Origin: Bacteroidota bacterium
GTDB taxonomy: Bacteria > Bacteroidota > Bacteroidia > Chitinophagales > BACL12
Assembly (NCBI GenBank): GCA_029571985.1
Contig: JAKQVC010000223.1
Location: 1 to 64,000, forward strand
DNA length: 64,000 bases
Direction of reading: 5' to 3'
Made by a program: the position numbers and the translations under genes. Shown piece after piece: positions 6,014 through 14,628 of the stretch (its first letter is position 1; each line of letters starts with the position of its first letter). The notes beneath the pieces were generated by a model. The model saw nothing but the letters and a program-made list of their open reading frames with translations, did no database searches and was not told the origin of the DNA.

Positions 6014-7399
6014 TTATAGCCGGCTTTTGATATCGAGGGCATCTCGAAGTCCATTACCAACCATAAAAAAAGCAAGAACCAAAAATGTAATCGCAAACCC
6101 GGGTATGAGTGCCAAATAGGGGTTAGTAATCAGGTTATCTTTATATTTAGCAATCATTAGTCCCCAGCTTGGCGCCGGTGGTTGCACGCCAATGCCGAGA
6201 AAGCTTAATCCGGCTTCCGTCAGAATGGCATAGGCAAAATTAGCTGCGGTAATCACGATAACCGGACCTGTAATATTTGGTAAAATATGTTTCCAAATAG
6301 CTCTGGAATCAGAAAATCCAAATGTTTGTGTAGCCTGAACAAATTCCATTTCACGCACTTGCATCACTTGTCCGCGTACCATTCGTGCTATATCCACCCA
6401 CATGGTAAGTCCCACAGCAATAAATATGGTATAAAACTGTTGACCGAAGGCAAATACAACCGGAAATACCAGCAACAATGTGGGGATTGACCAGATAATA
6501 TTAATGAACCACATAATGGCATTATCGACAGGAATTCTCCATTGTTTTTTTCGGGTTATTGCAATACGTGGCGGGTATCTTTTATAGAAGCCTGCAAATG
6601 CACCCAGAGGGATACCAATAAACAGGGCAATTAATACGGCTACTAAACCTACAGATAAAGAAACGCGAGTTCCCAAAATGATTCTGCTCAAAAAATCGCG
6701 GCCCAGATCATCCGTACCCAGCAGGAAGGTGCGATGTTGCAGATGGTGATTTTCTATTTCTGCGATTTGCTGTTCGCGGGGCAGTGATTGTTGTGTGATG
6801 GCTGTTAATGCATATTGCAATTGCATGCCTTGGATACCTTCTCCGATATATCTGACAATATAGATAGAATCTCCAGCAAAGGAATAATCCGTAATGGGAA
6901 TAGAATGCCATGCAGATGGTTTGCCATGAAGCAAGCGGCCAATAAGACCAGGTTGTCTGGGTTGCAATTCAACCGGAACCTGCAACACATCAATATGAAA
7001 TCCGGGGGCCTTATATGCAAGCTCATTTATCTGATCACCGGCAAACGGCGAGCCATCCGGAATAATGAGATAAGCACTTACAGCCACTACCACTGCATAT
7101 AAAATAGCTATTGCACCTAACACTGCAGGTGTATTGCGCATAAATCTGTCGATTGCTTTGGCCTTCTGGTCAGATTGTAAATCAAGTTTCTTTTTTTTGC
7201 GATGCCAAAACCTTTGCAATACAATCAGTGGCGTAGCAAATACCAGTAACAGAAAAACTGTAATAGCCGATACCCACAAGGTAGCGCTCCATAAAGCAGT
7301 AGTAAAAGATTCATTTGAAATCCACGCACGAACTATCCCTGTGATTCCAATCACCAGCAACATAACAGGCAAATAGACACGTACTATTTTTCGCATCAT
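6014..7399 (-). CDS. ABC transporter permease, DppC/OppC type, with long N-terminal extension
   Basis: The protein has 461 residues, against about 300 for typical DppC. Two extra membrane helices come first, then an OppC_N helix (about residues 88-112), then a periplasmic insertion of roughly 120 residues. The transport core follows, marked by LGTDDLGRDFLSR and the C-terminal SFLGIGVQPPAPSWG. The start is the ATG at 7399, which overlaps the stop of the upstream glycosyltransferase as ATGA; the upstream in-frame ATG at 7426 would overlap more. No DppB partner, ATPase or binding protein is nearby. The family moves peptides or nickel, but the substrate here is unknown. Confidence 0.85.
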   Translation of the reverse strand: MMRKIVRVYLPVMLLVIGITGIVRAWISNESFTTALWSATLWVSAITVFLLLVFATPLIVLQRFWHRKKKKLDLQSDQKAKAIDRFMRNTPAVLGAIAILYAVVVAVSAYLIIPDGSPFAGDQINELAYKAPGFHIDVLQVPVELQPRQPGLIGRLLHGKPSAWHSIPITDYSFAGDSIYIVRYIGEGIQGMQLQYALTAITQQSLPREQQIAEIENHHLQHRTFLLGTDDLGRDFLSRIILGTRVSLSVGLVAVLIALFIGIPLGAFAGFYKRYPPRIAITRKKQWRIPVDNAIMWFINIIWSIPTLLLVFPVVFAFGQQFYTIFIAVGLTMWVDIARMVRGQVMQVREMEFVQATQTFGFSDSRAIWKHILPNITGPVIVITAANFAYAILTEAGLSFLGIGVQPPAPSWGLMIAKYKDNLITNPYLALIPGFAITFLVLAFFMVGNGLRDALDIKSRL

Positions 7400-8541
7400 G
7401 GTCTTGAAACGGTTCGGCCTTTCCAATTATATTTTCCAAATACACCTGCCGGAGCAATGATTACTATATATAATACGTGGAGTGCCTGTATTGGCAAAAA
7501 CCACCATAGTAAATTACCCCGGTGAAAAAATCTTGCTACTGCATAGGTGAAAATGGTATCAATACAGATTTTTAATAAAAACATCCATATAGACAGCTTC
7601 AACACACCCGGCAAAAAGAATCCCAGCACCATAACAAACAGCATAATTGCATTATAGGCATAAACAAAGGATAAAATCGCTGTAATGCGTTTATCTTCAT
7701 AATGCGTTGATTTACTTGTCCATCGCACCCGCTGATGCCAGAATCCGGCTAAATCTTTTTCGGTATGTGTGTAGGCGATGGCCATTTTATGTTTCAGCGA
7801 CGCAATTCGTCCCGGATATGCTCTTGCTAATTTATGCATCAGCATCATATCATCTCCACTTGGAATATGGTCGACACCGGCAAAACCATCAACTGCCATA
7901 AATGCTTCTTTGGTATAAGCGAGATTTGCACCATTGCATAAATTATAGAATCCGTTTTGGATACATGCTGCACCAATGCCTACCAAACTTAAAAAATCGA
8001 GCGTTTGAAATTTTCCTAAAAAAGTAGAATCCGGAAAATAATTTACGAGACCGGCAATCATGACTGGATTGTGTTGTTCGTAGTAGTTAACGACCGTGCT
8101 CACCCAATTGGCACCAACGTGGCAATCGGCATCAGTAGTCAAAATTAATGTACCGGAAGCCTGAGCAACAGCTTGTTGGATACCGTACTTTTTATTTGCC
8201 CTGCCGGGATGCGTTTCCGGATGATCAATGCCTAGTCCCAACACACGGACATTTCTCCACCCAAAATCTTGCACCACTTTGGCGGTATTATCAGTGGAAT
8301 GATCGTCAACTACAATCACTTCGAGTAAATGCTGCGGAAAGGTTTGTTCGCGTAAATCACGGAGAATATTGAGGATATTGCGCTCTTCATTCCGAACCGG
8401 TATAATAACAGTAACAGCTGTTTTTGGCTGTGCTTGATTAGGTTGAAATTCCTGCAGTCGCATCCAGCCGTATAAAAAAAACAGGATGAGTGCTGTGTAG
8501 ATGAACATCAGCAGGATGGTTATAATGGAGAGCAGGAGCAT
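7396..8541 (-). CDS. membrane GT2-family glycosyltransferase
   Basis: This 381-residue protein has one N-terminal membrane helix (about residues 2-24), a cytoplasmic GT-A domain (about 40-270) and two or three C-terminal helices. The GT2 motifs are present: VIIPVRNEE, VVDDHSTDN, TTDADCHVG (the DxD) and QRVRW. This layout fits processive or lipid-linked sugar transferases. The ATG at 8541 is chosen over the TTG at 8550. It follows the hydrolase gene by 11 bases and overlaps the permease start by four, so the three form an operon. The acceptor is not evident. Confidence 0.85.
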   Translation of the reverse strand: MLLLSIITILLMFIYTALILFFLYGWMRLQEFQPNQAQPKTAVTVIIPVRNEERNILNILRDLREQTFPQHLLEVIVVDDHSTDNTAKVVQDFGWRNVRVLGLGIDHPETHPGRANKKYGIQQAVAQASGTLILTTDADCHVGANWVSTVVNYYEQHNPVMIAGLVNYFPDSTFLGKFQTLDFLSLVGIGAACIQNGFYNLCNGANLAYTKEAFMAVDGFAGVDHIPSGDDMMLMHKLARAYPGRIASLKHKMAIAYTHTEKDLAGFWHQRVRWTSKSTHYEDKRITAILSFVYAYNAIMLFVMVLGFFLPGVLKLSIWMFLLKICIDTIFTYAVARFFHRGNLLWWFLPIQALHVLYIVIIAPAGVFGKYNWKGRTVSRP

Positions 8542-8552
8542 GCAGTACAAAA

Positions 8553-9380
8553 CTATACATTGCCCTGCACAATGTACGGCAAAGATGTTTCGATTACCGG
8601 ATTCAGGCGTGCATCAATAAAATAATGTCCGCGTTCTATCTCCTGAAAATGTGCAGTTGGCAGGTCAGCAGCAAAATATCTGCCCACGTTTGGCGGTATT
8701 ACCTCATCACGTTTGCCAAAAATGAGGAGAGTGGTGATTTTATGTTGTCGAATCACCTGTTTTACCTTGCTGATGTCCGGATTAAAGGTTGACATGGATA
8801 TCCAGGTATGATAGAGGCGTTTGCGTTTTTCGAGGGTATCCATGTGGTTGATCGTAAATTTCTTCAGCCACGGCGAAATCAGTCGCAAAGCTGAGGCCAC
8901 CTTGACCATGGCAAAGAACCAGCCGGGGTTTTGAATGGTCGTTTTAAACAAGGTTCTCCCCCATTTTGGATACACGGCTACGTTATAAATTTTATTCGTT
9001 CTGATACCATCACTCGCCAATAACCAAAGGGTTGATATTTGGGCAGGATAGAATTTGGTTACATACATGGCACATTTGCCACCCATACTGAATCCCATCA
9101 CATCAAACTGTTGTATATCATAGGTTTTAAGCAGTAATTCTACTATTTCCCGCAGATGATCAGTAGAAAAATGCTCCGGTTCGCGCCATTCTGTTTGGCC
9201 GTGCCAGGGAAAATCGGGGGCATACACGGTATAAGTGGAGGCCAGGGAAGGCGACAGGGCCAAAAAGCTGCTTCCTGCCTCACCAAAACCGTGAAAGGCA
9301 AGCAGAGAGCGGCTTCCGTGACCGAAAACCTGTACAGCGATAGTTGAATTTTTATAGGATAAAGTCCGTATTTCGGGCAT
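8553..9380 (-). CDS. alpha/beta hydrolase
   Basis: This 275-residue protein has the alpha/beta hydrolase fold. The oxyanion-region HGFGEAG comes early, the nucleophile elbow is GFSMGG with Ser at about 97, the acid is likely Asp in FGKRDEVIPP and the His is in RGHYFID near the C-terminus. It has no signal peptide. A TACCTTTG element (CAAAGGTA at 9386-9393) sits five bases before the ATG, so the transcript is nearly leaderless. It heads the operon with the glycosyltransferase and permease. The substrate cannot be told from sequence; esterase or thioesterase activity is possible. Confidence 0.82.
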   Translation of the reverse strand: MPEIRTLSYKNSTIAVQVFGHGSRSLLAFHGFGEAGSSFLALSPSLASTYTVYAPDFPWHGQTEWREPEHFSTDHLREIVELLLKTYDIQQFDVMGFSMGGKCAMYVTKFYPAQISTLWLLASDGIRTNKIYNVAVYPKWGRTLFKTTIQNPGWFFAMVKVASALRLISPWLKKFTINHMDTLEKRKRLYHTWISMSTFNPDISKVKQVIRQHKITTLLIFGKRDEVIPPNVGRYFAADLPTAHFQEIERGHYFIDARLNPVIETSLPYIVQGNV

Positions 9381-9385
9381 TGCAG

Positions 9386-9393
9386 CAAAGGTA
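9386..9393 (-). promoter_or_regulatory. TAnnTTTG promoter element of the hydrolase operon
   Basis: TACCTTTG on the minus strand, five bases before the ATG at 9380. Confidence 0.45.
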
Positions 9394-9491
9394 GCTGCAT
9401 TTTATTGACCCGGTACCGGTGTGTCGATGTTGGGAAATGGCCCACCAGTGTTGATAACGCTTTTTATGTAGAAAAGACGGGGTGCGTACCC

Positions 9492-9499
9492 TATCTTTG
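9492..9499 (+). promoter_or_regulatory. TAnnTTTG promoter element of carB
   Basis: TATCTTTG would start transcription near 9504 and give carB a leader of about 87 bases. The leader holds a perfect hairpin, CCTGAAA/TTTCAGG at 9504-9522, and a short upstream ORF (9509-9613). Confidence 0.45.
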
Positions 9500-9590
9500 C
9501 ATCCTGAAATGCACTTTCAGGCCGGACATCACTCTTCTTTCTGTTTTAGCGGCCCTATTATTTTTCTTACTGTAAATTCTTGTTTGACAT

Positions 9591-12419
9591 ATGCCAAAGG
9601 ATACATCCATTAAGCACGTATTGATTATTGGTTCAGGACCGATTATTATTGGCCAGGCCTGCGAATTCGACTATTCCGGCTCTCAGGCCAGTCGCAGTTT
9701 GCGTGAAGAAGGCATACGTGTTTCGCTGATCAACTCGAATCCGGCTACCATTATGACCGACCCGGTTACTGCCGATCAGATTTATTTATGGCCACTGAAT
9801 GTTGCGTCTATTGAAAAGATTTTACAGGAAAATATTGATAAAGGCACACCTATAGATGCTGTTTTACCTACCATGGGCGGGCAAACAGCACTCAATTTAG
9901 CCAAAGAGGCATTTGAACTGGATATCTGGAAAAAATATAATACCCGACTTATCGGTGTAGATATCGAAGCCATTGATCGCGCTGAAAACCGTGAGTTATT
10001 CAGACAATTGATGGTAGAGTTAGGAATTGGTGTTGCACCAAGTCATGTGGCAAACAGTTTTCTGGAAGGAAAAGAATTTGCACAACAAATTGGATTCCCG
10101 CTGGTTATCAGACCATCTTTTACATTAGGTGGAACCGGTGGAGGATTTGTGCAATCGAAAGATGAATTAGATGCGGCTTTGATGCGCGGATTAACTGCCT
10201 CGCCAACACATGAAGTATTAGTGGAGAAGGCTGTGTTGGGATGGAAAGAATATGAATTAGAATTATTGCGGGATGCGAATGACAATGTGGTAATTATTTG
10301 TGTGGTTGAAAACCTTGACCCGATGGGTGTGCATACCGGTGATTCAATAACCGTTGCGCCGGCCATGACCCTGAGCGACAGTTGCTATCAAAACATGCGT
10401 AATCTCGCCATTAAAATGATGCGGGCCATGGGCAATTTTGCGGGTGGATGTAACGTGCAGTTTGCCCAGGATCCTTATACCGAGCAACTGATTGCCATTG
10501 AAATTAACCCACGTGTTTCCCGTTCATCGGCACTCGCTTCAAAAGCTACCGGTTATCCGATTGCAAAAATTGCCGCTAAACTGGCAATAGGATATAATCT
10601 GGATGAATTAAATAATCAAATCACCAAATCTACATCAGCGTACTTCGAACCTGCTTTGGATTATGTGGTGGTGAAAATGCCACGTTGGAATTTCGATAAA
10701 TTTCCGGGAGCAGATGATACACTTGGATTGCAAATGAAAAGTGTGGGCGAAGTGATGAGCATCGGTCGCAGTTTTCAGGAAGCGCTACAAAAAGCCTGTC
10801 AAAGTCTGGAAAATAATAAGATAGGTTTAGGCGGAGAAAAAGGGTTTTATAAATCATCGCAGGAAATTATTGATAGCCTTGCAAAACCACACTGGGACCG
10901 AATATTCAATATCAAAAAAGCGATGGATTTAGGTGTTCCGGTGCGGACTATCCATAACCAGAGTTTAATTGACCCATGGTTTCTGATGCAGATTCAGGAT
11001 TTGGTGAAGATTGAAAAAGAAATGCGTCGATATCAGTTAAATAATATCCCGCGCAAGCTGTTGCTCGAATTAAAACAAAAAGGGTATAGCGATATCCAGA
11101 TTGCGAATAATTTAGGTTGCACTGAAGATGAAGTATACAATCACCGCAGGTCGTTAGGCATTAAACGCACCTATAAATTAGTTGACACCTGTGCTGCAGA
11201 ATTTGAAGCGAAAACACCTTACTACTATTCTACATTTGAAGATGAAAATGAAAGTGTAGTTAGCGATAAGAAAAAAGTAATTGTGCTTGGTTCAGGTCCA
11301 AACCGAATCGGTCAGGGAATTGAATTTGACTATTGTTGTGTGCACGGCGTACTAGCCATCAGGGAAAGCGGCTATGAAGCCATTATGGTGAATTGCAATC
11401 CTGAAACTGTTTCTACAGATTTTGATATTGCAGATAAATTATATTTCGAGCCGGTATTCTGGGAACACTTATGGGAATTAATTGAACATGAAAAACCGGA
11501 AGGTGTGATTGTTCAGTTAGGTGGACAAACGGCGCTGAAGTTAGCCCGACAATTGCATGATCGCGGTATACGCATTATCGGTACATCGTTTGATGATATG
11601 GATATAGCGGAAGATCGCGGCAGGTTCTCTGATTTATTAAAAGAGTTGGGCATCCCCTATCCGGAATATGGTGCAGCTACTACCGTAGAAGAAGCCGTTG
11701 AAGTGGCGCATCGCATCGGTTATCCGGTGTTGGTTCGTCCGAGTTATGTATTGGGTGGTCAGCGCATGCGGATTGTCATCAACGATGAAGAATTAGAGCG
11801 TTCAGTTATCGGCATCCTGAAACATTTTCCCGACAACCGGATTTTAATTGATCATTTCCTTGATCGCGCCGAAGAGGCAGAAATTGATGCGATTTGCGAT
11901 GGCACAGATGTGCACATCATGGGCATCATGGAACATATTGAACCGGCAGGTATTCACAGCGGAGATTCCAGTGCGGTATTACCTCCGTTTAATTTAAGCG
12001 AACGCGTTTTAGAACAAATGCGCGCTTACACAGAAAAGATTGCATTTGCATTAAATATTCGCGGTTTAATTAACATACAATTCGCCATAAAAAATGAGCG
12101 TGTGTATGTAATCGAAGCCAATCCACGTGCATCGCGCACCACGCCGTTTATTGCTAAAGCCTATCAAATTCCATATTTAAATGTAGCCACTAAGGTGATG
12201 TTAGGTGTAAACACACTAAAAGATTTCACCTTCGACAAAAAACTAACCGGCTACGCCATAAAAGAACCGGTTTTCAGCTTCGAAAAATTCCCGAACGTAA
12301 ACAAAGAACTCGGTCCCGAAATGAAATCCACCGGCGAAGCCATCCGCTTCATCGCCGATTTACAAGATCCGTTTTTCAGAGAGATGTATTCGAAGAAGTC
12401 GATGTTTTTATCTAGGTAG
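9591..12419 (+). CDS. carB: carbamoyl-phosphate synthase large subunit, short form
   Basis: This 942-residue protein joins two ATP-grasp halves that make carbamoyl phosphate from bicarbonate, ammonia and ATP for pyrimidines and arginine. The halves begin with IIGSGPIIIGQACEFDYSG and VLGSGPNRIGQGIEFDYCC. The first holds EINPRVSRSSALASKATGYP and the second VIEANPRASRTTPF, both ATP/Mg sites. The E. coli protein has about 1073 residues; the C-terminal MGS-like allosteric domain is missing here, which I recall as usual in Bacteroidota. carA is not in the window. The stop TAG runs directly into the GTGAGTGGTGA repeat array. Confidence 0.97.
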   Translation: MPKDTSIKHVLIIGSGPIIIGQACEFDYSGSQASRSLREEGIRVSLINSNPATIMTDPVTADQIYLWPLNVASIEKILQENIDKGTPIDAVLPTMGGQTALNLAKEAFELDIWKKYNTRLIGVDIEAIDRAENRELFRQLMVELGIGVAPSHVANSFLEGKEFAQQIGFPLVIRPSFTLGGTGGGFVQSKDELDAALMRGLTASPTHEVLVEKAVLGWKEYELELLRDANDNVVIICVVENLDPMGVHTGDSITVAPAMTLSDSCYQNMRNLAIKMMRAMGNFAGGCNVQFAQDPYTEQLIAIEINPRVSRSSALASKATGYPIAKIAAKLAIGYNLDELNNQITKSTSAYFEPALDYVVVKMPRWNFDKFPGADDTLGLQMKSVGEVMSIGRSFQEALQKACQSLENNKIGLGGEKGFYKSSQEIIDSLAKPHWDRIFNIKKAMDLGVPVRTIHNQSLIDPWFLMQIQDLVKIEKEMRRYQLNNIPRKLLLELKQKGYSDIQIANNLGCTEDEVYNHRRSLGIKRTYKLVDTCAAEFEAKTPYYYSTFEDENESVVSDKKKVIVLGSGPNRIGQGIEFDYCCVHGVLAIRESGYEAIMVNCNPETVSTDFDIADKLYFEPVFWEHLWELIEHEKPEGVIVQLGGQTALKLARQLHDRGIRIIGTSFDDMDIAEDRGRFSDLLKELGIPYPEYGAATTVEEAVEVAHRIGYPVLVRPSYVLGGQRMRIVINDEELERSVIGILKHFPDNRILIDHFLDRAEEAEIDAICDGTDVHIMGIMEHIEPAGIHSGDSSAVLPPFNLSERVLEQMRAYTEKIAFALNIRGLINIQFAIKNERVYVIEANPRASRTTPFIAKAYQIPYLNVATKVMLGVNTLKDFTFDKKLTGYAIKEPVFSFEKFPNVNKELGPEMKSTGEAIRFIADLQDPFFREMYSKKSMFLSR

Positions 12420-12551
12420 TGAGTGGTGAACGGTGAGTGGTGAGTGGTGAGTGGTGAGTTGTGAGGGGTGAGTGGTGAAGGGTGAAGGGTGAGGGTGAGG
12501 GTGAATTGTGAGGGTGAGGGGTGAGGGGTGAGGGGTGAGGGGTGAGGGGTG
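12418..12551 (+). repeat. GTGAGTGGTGA-type tandem repeat, copy A
   Basis: About 130 bases of degenerate GTGAGTG and GTGAGGG units begin at the carB stop codon. The opening part, with GGTGAACGGTGAGT, recurs in inverse orientation at 13151-13188. Confidence 0.85.
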
Positions 12552-12581
12552 ATTTTTTTATTTTTTTTATTGATTTTATTT

Positions 12582-12618
12582 AACCGCTTAGGTCGTTGAC
12601 CGGCGGTTATTTTTTTAT
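12582..12618 (+). terminator. intrinsic terminator downstream of carB
   Basis: AACCGC (12582-12587) pairs with GCGGTT (12603-12608), with an inner GGTC/GACC pairing, and a T run follows. Confidence 0.55.
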
Positions 12619-12703
12619 TAATTGATGGAGTTTGATTTGAATTTGCATTTGGATAGTATCTATTTTATGTTTTTCATATTTGTAAATTTAGAAAAACATT
12701 AAT

Positions 12704-13072
12704 ATGTATCTGCAATTACAGCATAAAAACATGCATCTGTACAAAGAGTTGAAGAATTTAGTTAAAGCTGTTTATTTAGTATCAAATAAGTTTCCTGATG
12801 TTGAACGGTATGCATTGAGCAGTCAGCTAAGAAGATCAGCAACATCAGTAATTTTAAATTTTTCAGAAGGCTCGTCAAAAAGTAGTCAGGCTGAAAGAGC
12901 AAGATTTTATGAAATTGCCCGTTCATCATTAGTAGAATTGGATACTATTATTGAAATAGCTAATGACCTGGGATACTTCAACCCGCAAGAATTCGAACTT
13001 GAACAACCCATAACTTTGACTTTCAAGCGACTTTCTGCATTAATTAAGACAACAAAATCCCAATTACGGTAA
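12704..13072 (+). CDS. four-helix bundle protein (S23/IVS-type family)
   Basis: This 122-residue protein matches the family often labelled four helix bundle protein or 23S rRNA-intervening-sequence protein (TIGR02436 type). Markers are the opening helix (LYKELKNLVKAVYLVSN), the YALSSQLRRSATSVILNFSEG segment and a Glu- and Arg-rich third helix (AERARFYEIARSSLVELD). Its role is unknown; related proteins lie inside rRNA intervening sequences and in diversity-generating elements (Avd). ATG 12704 is used, though Met at 12731 is possible. The gene is framed by inverted copies of the GTGAGTGGTGA repeat, which looks like a discrete module. Confidence 0.85.
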   Translation: MYLQLQHKNMHLYKELKNLVKAVYLVSNKFPDVERYALSSQLRRSATSVILNFSEGSSKSSQAERARFYEIARSSLVELDTIIEIANDLGYFNPQEFELEQPITLTFKRLSALIKTTKSQLR

Positions 13073-13150
13073 GTGCATGAAAACAAACACCCCAAATCCC
13101 CAACCAAAATCTCTTACTATTCCCAAAAATCTACATTAATTTTGCCACAA

Positions 13151-13188
13151 CCCACAACTCACCGTTCACCACTCACCACTCACCACCA
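13151..13188 (-). repeat. GTGAGTGGTGA-type repeat, inverted copy A'
   Basis: On the minus strand this reads GGTGAGTGGTGAACGGTGAG, sharing a perfect 20-base block with copy A. It ends two bases before the ATG at 13190. Confidence 0.8.
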
Positions 13189-13189
13189 A

Positions 13190-13381
13190 ATGTCAGACCT
13201 CGCCTGGATAGCCTTAATTATTGTTGTTTACGTAATCATTATTAAACCGATTATGCAGGGGATTGCGCAGGGGAATGCGAAGCAAAATACGCAGCAGCAG
13301 CAACGTCAAAATACAGCAGGCCGGCCGCAGCAGAAGCCGCCAAAAGGGGATGATTATGTGGATTATGAAGAAATTAAATAA
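13190..13381 (+). CDS. small membrane-anchored protein, DUF4834-like
   Basis: This 63-residue protein has an N-terminal membrane helix (about residues 4-22, AWIALIIVVYVIIIKPIM), a Gln-rich linker and an acidic tail GDDYVDYEEIK. That plan and the closing motif fit the small Bacteroidota DUF4834 family, whose role is unknown. The start is the ATG at 13190; a longer in-frame reading from 13073 runs through the repeat and is not credible. It is followed by a strong terminator. Confidence 0.65.
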   Translation: MSDLAWIALIIVVYVIIIKPIMQGIAQGNAKQNTQQQQRQNTAGRPQQKPPKGDDYVDYEEIK

Positions 13382-13394
13382 ACATTTTAGCCCA

Positions 13395-13430
13395 TAAAAA
13401 AAGCCTCGACATTACTGCCGGGGCTTTTTT
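13395..13430. terminator. bidirectional terminator
   Basis: AAAAAAGCC and GGCTTTTTT flank a short GC stem, giving A and T runs on both sides. It suits the convergent genes ending at 13381 and 13450. Confidence 0.7.
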
Positions 13431-13449
13431 ATGAGTTGTGGTTGTTGTA

Positions 13450-14043
13450 TTATAAACCTAAAGTTACACCCACTTTCAAGAGGGCTACATCCCATCCTAA
13501 TTCGGCAAATGCGCCAAACGATTCTGAGAACATGTATTTACCACCCACACAGGCAGAATAATACAGGTTTGAGTAATTATCTTTAGAATCAAGAGTACCA
13601 CCCCAGAACGGATCTGTATTGGTATACTCATAACTCTGCATCCACAAACCTAACGATAAACCTGCATAGGCATCGATTTTTTCGTTATCTAAAAGGAAGT
13701 GATAATTACCACGGGCACCAACTACAATATTGGTCCATTTGTAGTTCCATTCATAACCCGGATAAGCATAGTTAGCTTTTGCAGAAGAATAACCAATGAA
13801 ACCGCCTAAACCTATTATGCCAGGTCCTAATTCGATGCTTGTTCCCTGATCATAAGAAAGGAAAATAGTAGGAATGGAAGAATAATCTGAACCACTTAAA
13901 TAGGTATAACCATAATAAGTGCTTCCCAAGCCAATACCAACGTTTAAGTGTTTGGTACCTACGTCAAAAGCCTGAGCTGATGCACGATTTGCAGCTCCAA
14001 TCATAACAATTGAAAGCGTTGCAACGAGTAGTGATTTTTTCAT
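13450..14043 (-). CDS. outer-membrane beta-barrel-like protein
   Basis: This 197-residue protein has a clear signal peptide (MKKSLLVATLSIVMIGAA, cleaved after ASAQA). The ATG at 14043 is chosen over a weaker start at 14082. The mature part alternates glycine, aromatic and polar residues in strand-like stretches (HLNVGIGLGSTYYG, GAFAELGWDVALLKVGVTLGL), typical of small porin-like barrels of eight strands. The final residues end in a barrel-type pattern. No ligand or role can be read from the sequence. It stands alone between convergent and parallel neighbours. Confidence 0.7.
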   Translation of the reverse strand: MKKSLLVATLSIVMIGAANRASAQAFDVGTKHLNVGIGLGSTYYGYTYLSGSDYSSIPTIFLSYDQGTSIELGPGIIGLGGFIGYSSAKANYAYPGYEWNYKWTNIVVGARGNYHFLLDNEKIDAYAGLSLGLWMQSYEYTNTDPFWGGTLDSKDNYSNLYYSACVGGKYMFSESFGAFAELGWDVALLKVGVTLGL

Positions 14044-14171
14044 GTGTTTACGTTTTGCCGCTAAATTAGAGATAGTCGACAAATTGACAAATGATATTTA
14101 TGCACAAATATGCAATGAGGAAAGTCGATTTGTGACAACCACCCAATCACAAAAGACTGAATATCAGGATT

Positions 14172-14474
14172 TTACGACTTTTTAGAGGTGAAATCGTCTA
14201 ATTTTTGCTTCAATTTTGAAGCAGCAGATTCTGCAGCATCGCTCAGGTTTTTAAAGGTCTCCACCGTTTTTTCCTTAACATCCTGTGCTACATCCTTAAT
14301 ATCAGATTTTACGACTTCTTCCAGTTTGTCGCCGGCAGCCATTTTATCCAAATGACCGTGAATGGCTGATGGGCTTTTGTCTTTGAGGTATTGCAATACT
14401 GTATGTAGCGCATTTTGTGCCTGCTCTTCGCTGATGCCGGCATTTTGCATAATGAGTTGTTTAAGCTCCGTCAT
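14172..14474 (-). CDS. small helical protein, unknown function
   Basis: This 100-residue soluble protein starts with ATG at 14474. The N-terminal half (MTELKQLIMQNAGISEEQA, then LQYLKDKSPSAIHGHLDKM) resembles short helical domains of the DUF2267/DUF2780 kind. The C-terminal half is a charged amphipathic helix with repeated VKEKTVETFKNLSDAAESAA-like units, as in LEA or stress-protective proteins. I cannot assign a function. It is a lone gene between the barrel protein and fumC. Confidence 0.6.
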   Translation of the reverse strand: MTELKQLIMQNAGISEEQAQNALHTVLQYLKDKSPSAIHGHLDKMAAGDKLEEVVKSDIKDVAQDVKEKTVETFKNLSDAAESAASKLKQKLDDFTSKKS

Positions 14475-14628
14475 ATCCTGGTTTTACACAGTACAAGGAA
14501 TGAAAATCACAATAGGTTCCCAAACAGCTTGAATAAACTCAGGCGTATGCCACCTGTGCCAGAGTCATAGAAAGTTACAGATAGCTGAGTACAGCAAGTT
14601 TATCTGCGCGAAAAATGCGGATTAACTC

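Noticed and set aside
13073-13189. Longer N-terminus for the DUF4834-like protein
   Set aside because: The added residues are a translation of the TCACC repeat; the ATG at 13190 gives a normal membrane-anchor start.
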